Assembly (NCBI GenBank): GCA_036897095.1
Contig: JAYMSP010000232.1
Coordinates: 1-64,000, forward strand
Length of the DNA: 64,000 nt
Reading direction: 5' to 3'
From: Plantago elongata
Taxonomy: Eukaryota > Streptophyta > Magnoliopsida > Lamiales > Plantaginaceae
In this document: one piece after another, positions 29,114 to 41,391 of the stretch
Layout: each line of letters opens with the position of its first letter
Position numbering within the stretch: the stretch's first letter is position 1
The notes under the pieces: model-generated
What the model saw: only the letters and a program-made list of their open reading frames with translations
The model's database searches: none
Told to the model about the DNA's origin: nothing
Translations under genes and position numbers: made by a program

Positions 29114-29474
29114 GGCTCAAACCTTACAATCGAAAAGTAAGTTTTTCTGATTGGTCTTGTCTTTTCTAGATGAGATGAGATACAAAACAAAACACCGTAC
29201 GTGTTTCCTTATTTATACTTGTGCACTCGTGTCGTGTCGTGTCCGTTCAAATTTTTGGTCATCTCCGTGACCAATTTTGTTATTTTGACGTCTCGATAAA
29301 GTTGGCATTCACATGCAAACATGTCCATTATTTTTAATATCATCCCAATACATAGCGCAGTAGAATATCAAATAGATTCATACATAATTAAAGTGCCACA
29401 AACAACAACTGAATAAGTTTCAAAGCTCAGACAACAAAGGAGCTGCGCTACTGCTGGGGAACAACATGTACTTA
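29114..29474. other. Short spacer between the TOP2 pseudogene and PEAMT copy B
   Basis: This is AT-rich spacer without coding signal. Both neighbours are on the minus strand, so it should carry the 3' untranslated region of PEAMT copy B and any remnant promoter of the pseudogene. Confidence 0.6.
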
Positions 29475-32400
29475 TCATCTCTTCTTGGCAATAAACAGAC
29501 CCCACCTCTGCTCCCCAGATGAACTCCGTACAAGTTTCGAATTCCAACCTCCCACTATATCATTATAGTCTTCCTGCATACACAAATCAAATAATAAAAC
29601 CATTTAGTGTCAACAAAGAACAATAGGAAGATGAGTTTGGAATAATAAACAGCATACCTCAGAGAAGTCTTGAACAAATGCTTCCTTATCCTTCTCTACT
29701 GCATCCAGTTCTTTCTTTAGAACGTTTATGAACTGCACGAAACGAGAGATTATAGTCACTACAGAGTAATAAATGAACAAAACTATTTATAGAAAAGCAA
29801 TATGTCAACAAGCACCTGGTCAGTTCGATCTTCAGCAATGACCTCCTCAAACCCAGCATCTCGAAGCATCTGTTCAAACACACAAAATATTCAATTGTCC
29901 CACCAGAATATGATATACTGTAGATTTTATAGAGAGTGAATGTAGTATACATTGCCATAGGCCTTCACATCATGTAAATCATATCCCCTTTGCTTAATGT
30001 ACTCGGCAAATTCAGCAGATGGAGTACCAGCATTTCTGCAGTAATCACTTATGAGGACTTTACCACCTGGCTTCAACCACTTGTAGAATGACTTGAACAG
30101 AGCAGGCTTGTCCTGGACAAGCATCCATATACAACATATTAGCACATGAAGTACGTGAAACTATGGTTCATTTACAAACAAAACCTGGAGTATTGTTCAT
30201 TTGCAAAAACACTTGCAGTATACTCCATCCATCCCAGACTCAATTTCCCACTGAGTGGGGTACGGAGTAGTGCAAACTTCACTCCAATACATCAATACAG
30301 ACCCAAACAAAGTGCAGAAGATATATTTGTGAACTGTGTCACAACTTGATAGGCTCGAGACCATAGCAAGAACATTGGGTGTCTGTACAATTACCCCAAA
30401 ACACATGCAGTATTTTACACTGTGAAGTCACATTATACATCATAATCCTTGACTTATATAGAGAAGGAACAAACTTGTTTAATGTTAGATAATTACTTGA
30501 ATATGGAGGATTGTGTCTCGGCTGTAGATTACATCAAATGTGCCTTCAGGATACTCTTTCTTCATACAGTCAGCAACCTCAAATTCAACAGCACAGTTCA
30601 GACCAATAGCACGTTCAAGGGCAAACGATATCATATTGATGGAAAGGTCAATGCCAACTACATGAACATCATGTTTCTCAGCCATGTAGAAGTCCCCCCC
30701 GCCAATGCCACACCCCACGTCTAGGACTTTCTGACCAGGCTGGAGATCCAATTTATCCACAAATTCCTGGGTCGTATCTGTTCATGAGTAGTCTATGAGT
30801 ACTAAAGAATAAAATACACTCGAGGGGGGTTCTGTTGAATTTTGTCAAGCAGAAGTTACAAAGTTACAAATCCTCAACTAAATAACAATAATACTTCAGT
30901 GGAGACATGCAACAATGCACTTTTCAAATTGGGGTGGGGGGTACAATGAAATAATAAAGAAGAAAAAGGAAAAGGGCCTAAGGGAGTACGTCCTGGTAAT
31001 GAAAATTCCAGTCAATGAGACATACCAAGCCCTCCAGTGCTGACATATCCCTCTCCAAACACACGTTCATACCGCAATATGCCACTAGACTTGTATTGAA
31101 CAGTATCCAAGAATTTCTGGAATCCCCTGTCATCATCTGAGTTAACCTTTTGCCAAAGCCAGCAAATCTGCATCACTCAAATGGTGCACACTTGATGTCA
31201 AGGTAAAAATGAAAATGCAGTAAAAGGCAGGATGAGATATACCAATAACTAAAATCTGATCCTAGTAGCAACAAGGCAAAATAGAGAACCAATATTAAAT
31301 TACAATATTAAAGAAACCAAATCGTATTTACCTGATTCTGATTCTTTTTGTTCTTTACATAAGCTCCAATACATTTGCAACCAACAAGAGCAAGTTCAAA
31401 CGAATTTCCCATTTTACTGTTCTGATGACACTCCTTAAACACCTGCAAATATATTATTTAGGATTATGATTATGACAAATTCTGGAATAAAAAGGACTTA
31501 AACGAGATTTTGACATCAGGCAGTTAAAAGAAAATCATAAGAACCAATTGAGGCGAGGGAACAATATAATATTTACTTCATAGTGATTTTACTGAAACCT
31601 TCCCATTGCAGATAACAGAAAGTACAACTATATGACTTCAATTCACAAAGCAATTCAAAAGATTATAAACTTCTTCTGCAACAAACGTGTATCACAAGTA
31701 ATGCATCAAAGAGATGTCTGGGTGCCATAATTAGACAGATGGTGTGATAATGTACTCAACAACGGCGCATCACATGCTGATCCTATGGAAACTACATAAG
31801 GGGCAACGATTTCAATGGAGAACTTAGTAAACAACAATAATATAGAAAATAAAAAGACTATAACGGGGAGGAAACCTTGGTGTAAAATCTTGGCTCACGG
31901 TAATGAGTAGGGTTGTTCTTTCGCTTGTGATCTCCAGACTGATGGAAACATGATTCTCTGAAAAATATGTACCCGCCAACTTTTAACCATTTGACCATTC
32001 TCTCCACAAGATTCTCAACCTAAAACCAAAAGAATATCATAAAGTGACCAACATATGACATCAAGTAGGTTTCTAAAACATCACCAGGAGAGAAAATGAA
32101 GACATAGATAGTGAATCGAAGACCTCATGGAACTGATCACACAGAAGGGGAAGAGAAAAACCAGTGAAGTTATACCAACAATAGGGAGATTTGAATCTTA
32201 CTTCGTTGTCTGCGAGATACATCAACAGCCAGTTCGAAAATACCAAGTCTAATGATCCTTCTGGAAAGTTCAAGTCAGGGGATGTCACATCAGCACACAT
32301 GAACTTGACATTTTTATGATGTCCATTGATGGCCTCATTCTGCAAACAGTAATATAGAAGAACTCCCTGAATATACCTACCAGTACTTAAATGGATACAA

Positions 32401-34048
32401 CAAGCACTGCAGAAGTGTTCCTTCAAGTAAGGGCACAAACCTTCTTAATGACACTGTCAATGAAATCCAAAGCTACAACTTCTGAAGCCGTTTTGGCAAA
32501 TTCACCAGTGAAACGGCCGATACCAGCTCCCAGTTCGAGCACTGACTTTCCTTCAAATGGGGGCAGCAGAGATAACACCTATGCACATTTGTAAAATGAT
32601 GGGTCGAAAAAATTAGGGTGGAAAAAACAAAAACAATTATTTGATAGTCAGTTTGTAAAAAAAAAAAATCAATCATAACACCAGCATTAACCAGCATAGG
32701 TAGTTTAACAAACTCCAAGTTTCCAGTTAGGTACTTGAGATAATTGTTGCACTATATACAAGCATTTTTCAAGGAGTTATGCCACAACAACAGAAAGAAG
32801 AAAAAAGCACAAACAACTATCAAGTTAAGAAGCAGCAGTTCCTTTTGCTAAGATGCTGGTCTTTGTCATGATTCATCCAGTTAAGAAGAAGGTCAAGATC
32901 ACTATCAAGCCATGGAAGAAGAACACAGAAGAAATCACCATTTGTTCTGGTGAAGTCGCTAAAGAATCTGAAACAGACAATCAAGTAACTACTAAAGTGT
33001 GAATCCCAGAGCATGGTTCAGTGTGTGGCTAAGTCGAGTCAAGGGAATAAGTTGTGAAGGTGTTGTTCAGACAATGAAGGGCAACCATTAATCATATAAC
33101 GGATCCTTTAATCCAATGGCTAATGAATGACGAGTTCATATTTCAACTTTTTAAATAAATAACATGGAATGAAAGGATGATTCTAGTCCATTCAATTTTA
33201 ATCCATCTGATTATTCCCCGGCATATTTATGTACATTTGTAGCCGTTTGTGGCATTTAGCTTTCCTATGTATGGTAGTGCATTTGTTATTTGTTGGAATT
33301 GTTCTAGTTTTAGCATACTTGTTGTGATCTCCGTCGTTAGTCTGTTAGTTTGTTGATTATCCCTGTTAATATTGTGAAGATTGGTAGGGGACATAACAAT
33401 GTTGTTGGGAAATGTTGAGTTAAATTATGAATTCTGAAGCAGGATACTTATTATTATCTAGAAGAATGAGAGCGATGTAAATTGAACAAGCATGGATTGA
33501 AATAGTGATTTAAATGAAGGGATGAGGTGTGCGCGTATCAAGTATAACACCAACAACCCTCAAGGCTTTTTTGGTTTGTTTCCGTAGTAGTATTGTATAT
33601 GTATAATGAGGATTAAGAAAGAAAGAAAGAAATTGAATGAGTGGGACAGTAGTAGTAGTAGTAGTAAGCACATAGAAATTAGGTGAAGTAAGTAAGGCAG
33701 GCAGGCAGGCAGGCAGGCACATGAAAAAAATCAAACAGTCCCGGCTGATAAAATCATGCAGTAGATCCCATTAATTAATTAACTTTGTAGTACTAATAAA
33801 TAAATTCCAGTACGTAGTAGGTACCTCAGGCCTTTCTTCTTTGTCAAGATCAGATGCTTTGGAGTCGAGCATCATGGCCTCGATGGTGAGATCAACAGAA
33901 TGCTCCATCCAGTAAGTCTTCATTGTCTCACGCAACTCTTTCTCTGCAAATAAAATGGAATGATGAACAATTGGGTTGGGTTGGGTAACGAACTGGGTAC
34001 GAAAAGCTAAATGGAAGAAAGGTTACCTTCAAATGATGCAGCAGCCAT
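29475..34048 (-). CDS. PEAMT: Phosphoethanolamine N-methyltransferase, copy B
   Basis: Twelve exons: 34048-34027, 33943-33825, 32578-32441, 32339-32202, 32019-31876, 31442-31332, 31167-31026, 30777-30497, 30112-29951, 29869-29816, 29732-29658 and 29573-29475, 494 residues. It has two SAM-dependent methyltransferase domains, with [11 protein letters not shown] in the N half and [11 protein letters not shown] in the C half, and ends [12 protein letters not shown]. The reaction is as for copy A: phosphoethanolamine to phosphocholine in three methylations. The N-terminus differs from copy A ([19 protein letters not shown] against [16 protein letters not shown]), while the core and all intron positions match. 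The leader carries a 25-codon uORF, a known repression device in this family. Intron 2 holds a (GGCA)n repeat. No lesion was seen. Confidence 0.95.
33696..33719. repeat. (GGCA)n microsatellite in intron 2 of PEAMT copy B
   Basis: Six GGCA units lie head to tail. A (GTA)n run sits just left of it at about 33649-33665. Confidence 0.85.
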
Positions 34049-34138
34049 GGTAAAATGAAATGAGAGGATGTGTTGGTAATTAATATAAATTGAGGTAGGA
34101 AAAGGAACGGGATCTTGGATCCGATTGGAGTGGTAAAA

Positions 34139-34216
34139 TTAAGAACCCTCAACGGCAATGCGGGATCTGGAAAATGAACGGGATCTTCGATTGTTGGACT
34201 TGCCCTTTTGATGCAT
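34139..34216 (-). CDS. Upstream ORF peptide (25 residues) in the PEAMT copy B leader
   Basis: The ORF starts MHQKGKSNNRRSRSF, ends RIAVEGS, and stops 90 bases before the methyltransferase start. Plant PEAMT messages (XIPOTL1/NMT1 type) are known to carry a conserved 25-residue upstream peptide that lowers translation when phosphocholine is high. The length, place and basic Arg/Ser-rich make-up fit that device. I matched it by features, not by alignment. Confidence 0.75.
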   Translation of the reverse strand: MHQKGKSNNRRSRSFSRSRIAVEGS

Positions 34217-34383
34217 AGATAGATCACAACGACAATGAACCGAACCAAACCAAATAAAGAAGAATGAGAAATGAGGATTTCTTTCTTGTATTGTGTTTGA
34301 ATTGAATTGAACGAAATCAAGAATGGTGTGGTGTTGTGTCTGTGAGTGAGGAAGCCAAGAGAGAGTGAGCTCAGCTCCTATCC

Positions 34384-34391
34384 TATTTATA
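34384..34391 (-). promoter_or_regulatory. TATA box of PEAMT copy B
   Basis: TATAAATA on the minus strand lies about 340 bases before the start codon, so transcription should begin near 34355. The resulting leader of about 300 nt contains the uORF, followed by CT-rich text. Confidence 0.65.
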
Positions 34392-34773
34392 GATATACAA
34401 GAAACCCCACCGAGAGAGATTAGATTTGATTGGTTGGTGAAATCAAATTAATTGGCATTGGTTTGTTTTACCGACGGAGGCGATGGATTTCAGATTTCAG
34501 ATCTGCAGGTGGGTAGGTACGAGACAGGATCCACACCTCAAGCTGAACCAACAAGATGCTTCTTTTCTTGGGAAAATTCGCGTCACAATTGTCAAAAAAT
34601 AATCAACCTCAAATTGGATACAAATGAACACCTAAAACAGTATTCTCATAATATACGATTTTATTTATTATGTAAATAATACAACGATCGTTCTTTTAAA
34701 AAAATTTACAACACTTACAATTCTCCCAGTTTTCTTTCTACAGGACTGCTCCACTTACCTTATTATTCTAATA

Positions 34774-35297
34774 CAGTAAAAACTCTATACAATCATATCG
34801 TCGAGACTGAGAAAAATATTTTTATAGAGAGTTTATTCCTTATTAGTAAAGATTTCACTAAAATATATATTTTATAATAAAATAATGTGCATAACTTATA
34901 TGTTATATTTATTTAATAAAATTGTTAAATACTAACTTGACAAGGTGGAGATATTTTTGTCTAATAAGAAGGTTCATATATAGATAAACTACTATTTAAT
35001 TATTCGAAATACAGGAGATAGGTTTGTCACTCAAAAATTCAAATTACTATCACAAACAGCTTTAGATAAGTATTTTACATCTTAAAGTTGAGAATTAAAA
35101 TCATATATGTTGATAAATATTATTGAATAATATGTCATTTATTATCATAGAGAAGTATAATTATTTAAGGTGGGACTGGAGAAAATCATGAAATATGACA
35201 ATGTGAAATTTATTCTTATTTATAATTGAACCTAAATTTTTTATGAGTATAAAAAGTTTACTTTTGTATAAAATATTTCTATATAAAAATTTTACTG
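34774..35297. mobile_element. Emigrant/pogo-like Tc1-mariner MITE
   Basis: The element begins CAGTAAAAACTCTATA, ends AAAAATTTTACTG, and is flanked on both sides by TA. Ends of the type CAGTAAAACCTCTATA with a TA target are the signature of the Emigrant/Lemi1 (pogo-like) family. It is 524 bp long and has no coding frame. Confidence 0.8.
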
Positions 35298-35440
35298 TAC
35301 CAAAATAAATGCTCCATTTTCAATATCCCCACAAATACAATATAATACAATGTTGCTGCTTCCTAGATAAAATAGATGTACACATACTATACAAAATTGT
35401 TGAATCTCGATTACTATATTTTGTTGAATCACGATTACTA

Positions 35441-35725
35441 CTCCCTCCGTTCCATCAAACTTTATATATTAGAGTTGGCGTGTAATTTTTATATGAAAAG
35501 TCATTACTTGACGTGTAGTTTTTATATGTAAAGTTAAAGTAATGATAAAAAATAAAGAAGGTAGGGAAAAGTGTACTTTTAGTAGTAAAATGTATAATTT
35601 TTGTGTAAAGTTGAAATTGTTTGTTATTTGTTAGTGGTAGGGTAAATTCCCTTTTTAGTAATGTATGAAGTTTGGTGGGACGGCTAAAAATGACAAATGT
35701 ATAAAGTTTGCTGGCACGGAGGGAG
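35441..35725. mobile_element. Stowaway MITE
   Basis: It starts CTCCCTCCGTTCCATCAAAC and ends with the inverse (GCTGGCACGGAGGGAG), flanked by TA at 35439-35440 and 35726-35727. It is 285 bp long. The CTCCCTCCGT terminus and TA duplication define Stowaway elements. Confidence 0.92.
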
Positions 35726-36065
35726 TACCATTTAAGTAATGTATAATTATAGTATCATCTAAATAACAGTGTATGGAATTTTACGAATAATATATCATCT
35801 ATAAATTTATTTAGTTTAATTCTATTTAATTATATTTTATACTACAACTCAGTTCAATTTAGTTCAATTCGATCAACTTCAATTCAAAAATTGCAGTGGA
35901 AGAGTCACTCATCTCAAAATTCCCTTAAAAGAAACTTGAAGTTATTATAAATTGAGAGATAAATGAAGATACTATATAATATTGATATGACTAGTTTTTT
36001 TTAAATCTTGGTAAGTTGGAAATTATCTTTCAAAAGAAAAGTTTTCGAGAAGCTCCGAGTTTTTC

Positions 36066-37826
36066 GTGTCTCGTGCAAACCTTATCAGTGATCGTAAAGT
36101 TGTTCTCCGACTGCCCTGCTTTCGTCGTTTCCCATGCCGTCCTCCCCTGCTTCGACTAGATCTCAGAAGCGTCAACGCCCTGGATCCGTGTCCCTGTCTC
36201 ATATGGCGACAGAATTGGATCCTGAAACTGAGAATACTCAGGAAGACACAGTTCGTCCTTCGTATGCCTTTGTCTTATACGGCGGGAGGAAGGAGAAGGA
36301 TGTTTTTATTGATAAATCCCATACATTGGATGATCGACGCTGTCAAGCTTTTAATAACTGGATCGAACTGTGTGAACTTTAGGATTTAGGCTTTCATGGA
36401 CCTAAATATATGTGGGATAATAAACGCGGAGGTATTGCTAATGTTAAAGAGCGCATTGATCAGTCTTTGGTGAATGACATGTGGTGTAAGTTGTTTCCTA
36501 ACAACATTGTCCTTCACATCCCGAAAACCAAATCCAACCATCACCTCGTGCTTACTTGTTGTCTCGGTTTCAAGAAAAAAGAAAGACTCTACCTTTTCGG
36601 TTCGAAAAGGCTTGGCTTGGGCATGAGGAGTGCAAACCGCTTATTGATTCAATTTGGCAGCATGAGTCGAGTATTGGAACAACGATCGACCAAATTCCTG
36701 AGATTATAGGTCCCTGGAATAAGAAAACGTTTGGGAACATATTCTTCAAAAAACGGAACCTGATTTCCCGTTTGGATGGGATACAACAATCTTTAGCCCA
36801 ACATTATAGTTCGTTTCTTACAAACTTGGAGAAAGTTCTAATCCGTGAATATAATGAGGCGCTACGGCAAGAGGAGTTGTTTTGGTTCCAAAAGTTCGGT
36901 GTGGAATGGTTAACTGAGGGTGAAGCGAACACCAAGTTTTTCCATCAATCTACATCAGTTAGGCGACGAGTAAATAAGATTTTGATGTTACAAATTGATG
37001 GGGAATTTAGTGATGATCAGTCTCTTCTCAAGGACCACGGCAGGGGATTTTTTACCGGCATATTTGCCCCTCAAATTGCGAATCTGGGCAGAGTACAAAA
37101 GCTGGAAATTTCGCCACTCCAAGTTCAACTTACATCGTAGGAGGTCGATGAGCTTGACCGATAGTTTTCGAGCCAGGAGATTAAGAAAGCCGTCTGGGCC
37201 TCTCACCCGACTAAGTCCCCGGGTCCCGATGGCCTCCAAGCTTTTTTCTATCAGGATTGTTGGAATATTGTTGGCAAGTCGGTTGTCGAATTCATCCAAA
37301 ATGCATTTGTAAATGGCTGCTTTGATCCCCATATGTGTTGTGCTTTCGCTTGCTTAATTCCAAAGGTTACGTCTCCCTCTTTTATTTCGGAATACCATCC
37401 CATTTCCTTGTGTAACGTATTGTATAAATTCCTAGTCGGTTTAGGGCCGGCCCGAGGCCCGATTTTTTGGTCCGGTTCCATTTCTGCTCACCCCTAGCGA
37501 CCGAGCTTGAAGGTTTACTTAAGGGGCTCCAGCTTTCCTAGGAACATCGTATTCCAAAGCTTTATGTTGAAACTGATTCGAGGACCTTGTTTGAGTGGGT
37601 GACTGAGATAGCAGAATTGCCCGCAGAGCTCATGGACAAAGTACAAGGATGCCGCACTCTGCTTCGAATGCCTTGGGATGTCGTTTTTAATAAAATTGAT
37701 CGGAAAGCCAATATTTGTGCGGACCACTTAGCAAACTTAGGTTATCATTGTGAAGGAGATGGAATATTTTGGTCTTCCCCTCCAATTTATATAATTCCAC
37801 TTTTGGAGACTGATATTAACCCGTGA
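36066..37826 (+). mobile_element. LINE (L1-type) retrotransposon, internally deleted
   Basis: The plus strand shows, in order: the end of an endonuclease domain (DLGFHGPKYMWDN, then VKERIDQSLVNDMW and HIPKTKSNHH); the linker before the reverse transcriptase (WLTEGEANTKFFHQ, 36556-37140); the start of the reverse transcriptase (SPGPDGLQAFFYQD, LIPKV, EYHPISLCN, about 37190-37420); and then, after a jump, a C-terminal RNase H tail (RKANICADHLANLG, about 37690-37745). Most of the reverse transcriptase is missing. The frame is broken by stops at about 36380, 37138 and 37164, so the copy is dead. The reading at 36134-36382 before the endonuclease is not recognisable as ORF1. Confidence 0.85.
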
Positions 37827-38256
37827 GCTTTTATTTATTTCATTTTTACTAAAAAGTAAAAATCTTCCTAAGTTATACTAATAGTTGAAAAGAATGAAGT
37901 TACTACTACTTAATTATCTTGAAAGGATAGTGGTAGGAGGAGTTTATGAGTAATTAATTAGCCTTAATAAATGGTTATCATTAAAGAGCGAAATGAGAAG
38001 TTGTTTAATTTAATTTGATAGTACTAGTGTACATAAGTTTATACTTTGTACTTCTAAAAGAAGGAAATGAATGAATGAATTGGCGAATATATAAAAATAG
38101 ATTCCCTGTCTAGATGAGAAGATGATTAATTAAGGTAGGTAGTTACTATTAATTATCTCTGGAAGGCAACACCTTCATCATCATCTTCTTGTTGTGCTGC
38201 TGCTAGATCATCATCATCAGAAAAAAGCAGCGTAGCGTAACGAAACTCAATTTGTA
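37827..38256. other. Intergenic: promoter side of the CAR gene
   Basis: AT-rich spacer with a TCATCATCATC-rich patch at 38178-38220 that probably belongs to the 5' untranslated region of the CAR gene. No other feature was seen. Confidence 0.5.
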
Positions 38257-40721
38257 ATGGACAATCTTTTGGGATTGCTCAGAATTCGTGTCAAAAGAGG
38301 CATTAATCTTGCTGTTCGTGATGTACGCAGCAGCGATCCCTATGTTGTTATCAAGATGGGTAAACAGGTCATCTCTTCTTCTTCTTCTTCTTGTTTCATC
38401 TTACCTTTATAACCAATTACCTTTTTCTTACAAACAAAGATTATGCTTTCTGATCCTGCTTCATCAAACAAATTAAAAATTAAGGCTAGGCTATTCATCA
38501 TCTTCGGTTGGGCAGGCCATTATTGAATTCAATCAAGCATTACTATATTTTATAAATGCCATTCATTGATGCTTAGATGGATTCATGTCTCATATTTTTA
38601 GCTACCATTTGCTTATACTTATCATTGCGTAAATGGATTCCGAATTATCAAATGCCAAACCTTCGGCTCTGCTCAATCATTGGTGACGTACTCTTTATTG
38701 GAAATGTTTTCATGAACCTGCCATGTATGTAATGTAATATTACATGTTCATGTGTTCATGCTTCACCTCCAACCACTAGGTCGGATTCGATTCACCTTTA
38801 GGCCATTGTAAAAAAAAAATATTAAGGTGTTCACGACTTCGATATAATTCATCTAGCTGCATTTCTTATTTAATTGTATCAGGTTTGATGGGTTCATAAT
38901 CATGTACCCGTAATGAAAGTCTCATATTTTTATTACGACATGGTATTTCTGTGCCAACTACCATGTATTTTAACACAAATATTTCTTCCTATCTTACTTG
39001 ATGTTTATTCAAGGAGAATGTTTGTCATTACTTGTGTATCCTTTTTTATAAATGCTGTTAATAGATACTTAATTTTGGTACAGAGGTTGAAGACCCGTGT
39101 CATCAGAAAGGATGTAAATCCTGTATGGAATGAGGACTTGACACTTTCTATCACAGATCCCGATCTCCCAATTTCTCTGGTGAGGTTCATCAACATTTTA
39201 TCATGAGCAAGGTTCCGTAGTTTAGCATACGTACAAGTCATTGTTTAGATGTCTTTATATAAATTTAGAATGATGTAAGCACAGATGATCTTTGTTTTGG
39301 TGCCTTTCTGACCCTGTTGATCTCCAGAACTATCCACTTAACCAGCTCGCGTGTTAATTGCTTCTCAGCATGAACAATACTGTCAAATTGACAATATTCC
39401 TAATATTCAAGGAACAGATCAGGAAGCCCTACTAGTATTACATATCCGAGACGCTTTTACATGCTCAAGCTTTACCCTCATTTCTGATACTCCGCAAAAG
39501 TGTCTTCTTAATAACGTATCTTGATTCTTGACACTGAAAAGGGATAGTGTTGCTTTTACCTCAGATATAATCTGTAGAATCTCCATAACATAATTCTACC
39601 TCAGATCGATGTTAACTGCTTCAGTTTGGCTTGAATTTTAGGATATGAAATAAATTTTGGTAATGTATTTCTCTATAGTATTCCAGAAACAAGAAATAAT
39701 CCATTAAAAAAAAAAAAAATTCCTACGTTTCACCATTTTAGAAATAGTTTTGTTGCTAGCATTTTAGCTAACTTAAATAAGGTCTAGCTATTCTGGTCAT
39801 TTTAGTTTTCACTTGCTTATGTTCCTTATTGGTAGTAGTGGTTTGTAGACTCTTTTTAGCAACTTGGGCAGACAATTAATGGCTTGTTGAAATTCTTGTC
39901 TTTTTTTTCCCTGCCTGTTTTTCTTTCATCGTATAAACTGTGCTTATTATGAGGAGATATAAGAAGGGAGAATATATATGTTTAAAATTTGAATTGTAGT
40001 ATAGTTTAATATCAGACATGAAATCGTGTTTGATTTGTTGTACTGCCATTCTCTTAATCTAAAGTAACACAATGTGCTGATATTGAATGGAACTCTAAGT
40101 GATACCTTTTGTCTTTGGACTATTTTGCATTTCTTGGAGTTCTATGATTTTTATTTGATGTAGCACGTTTGAATGCTGAAAGTCTAGCTGACCTTCATGT
40201 TACTGATGTGCATAGCAGCTGATTAGATACTATTACGGAGCCAAAAGCACGACTGATTGTTTGCTTTTGATAACTCAGTCGTAAACAATCTATAACTAAG
40301 TAAATGTCATGGTGAAAACTGAAAAATAGTCAAATGTAGCAGTATCTCTTGTCCTTAAAAGCCTTGAATTTTTTATGTGCACATTCTCGCACTTGATTGC
40401 TATGCTTATTCTATAACTCAGGTTGTGTATGACCACGACACTTTCAGCAAGGATGATCCTATGGGAGAAGCAGAGTTTGATACTAAACCATTAGTACGTG
40501 CCTTGGAGTTAAAGAGTGGAAACACAAACCTTCCAAATGGTACAGTCATGACAAGGCTCCATCCTTGCAGGACCAATTCTCTCGCTGAAGAGAGTTGCGT
40601 GCTATGGAAAGATGGAAACTTAGTTCAAGACATGCTCCTCAGACTTAAAAACGTGGAGTGTGGCGAAGTCGAACTTCAACTCCAATGGATTGATCTTCCC
40701 ACTTCATCAAAGGGGTTTTAG
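38257..40721 (+). CDS. C2-domain ABA-related (CAR) family protein
   Basis: Three exons: 38257-38367, 39084-39179 and 40422-40721, 168 residues, the normal size of this plant family. A single C2 domain fills the N-terminal 110 residues: LLRIRVKRGINLAVRD, then SSDPYVVIKMGKQ, RLKTRVIRKDVNPVWNEDLT, and VYDHDTFSKDDPMGEAEFD with the calcium-binding aspartates. The CAR-specific insert follows (VMTRLHPCRTNSLAEESCVL), and the strand GEVELQLQWIDLP closes the fold. CAR proteins bind acidic membranes with calcium and recruit PYR/PYL abscisic acid receptors. The start is the first ATG in frame, and MDNLLGLLRI is the typical N-terminus. Intron 2 is 1.2 kb. No lesion was seen. Confidence 0.92.
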
Positions 40722-41391
40722 ACCAGGCTTGAGTGGTATACTGGCTTTTGGGATTTCTGGAAAACGTTTGTTTGATAAGTTTATCTTGACCAATGCTTCT
40801 TTCCATCAACAAGATGTTGAGGTCTTATAATTCTTGTAACTTGTGTTGTCTAAAGGCTGTCTATAGCTATTTATGATGATATTCTGAATCCTACTCTCTA
40901 TATGAAATCCACTCTTGAAAACACAAAAAAAAAAAAAAGAAAAAAAATCTGACAAGCAAAACGTAGGATGCTGTCATACAAAAGGATGACTCTGAGTATA
41001 TACTGAGCAGAGAGTGCAAAGCTAAAACGCTTAAAGAGAGGAATTGGCAACAACATGTCGAATGCACAACATTGGAGATCAAACTCAATCTAGATGGTGG
41101 AAAAGTAAACAAGAGAATCAGTGTATCGTACATGCAAGGACGAAGATTAACAACGCTGTTACCAAATTAACTGGAATCATGCTATTATTATAAACATGTC
41201 AAGTAGATCATCTTGAATACCAGAAGTCAGTTTCCAAACACTCATCATCACAGTATCACCATCTGCAGAGACTTGTTCAAGGAAAACACTCATCACAAAC
41301 ACTCATACCACATATTCCAAACACTACAATCTTGCAATATAATTCAGCAAATATATTCACTCATATTAGGCAAAAGATTGTGATATTCCAG
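40722..41391. other. Convergent 3' spacer between the CAR and mTERF genes
   Basis: The two genes face each other, so both 3' untranslated regions lie here. There is an A-rich run at about 40925-40945. No gene was seen. Confidence 0.6.

Larger units (their letters stand above)
34392..36065. other. Intergenic region with two MITEs
   Basis: Apart from the Emigrant-like (34774-35297) and Stowaway (35441-35725) elements listed separately, this is AT-rich DNA without a gene. Confidence 0.6.

Noticed and set aside
33928-34320. 130-codon open frame overlapping the PEAMT copy B leader and first exon
   Set aside because: It is in a different frame from the real start and uORF, has no family likeness and crosses a clear intron donor.
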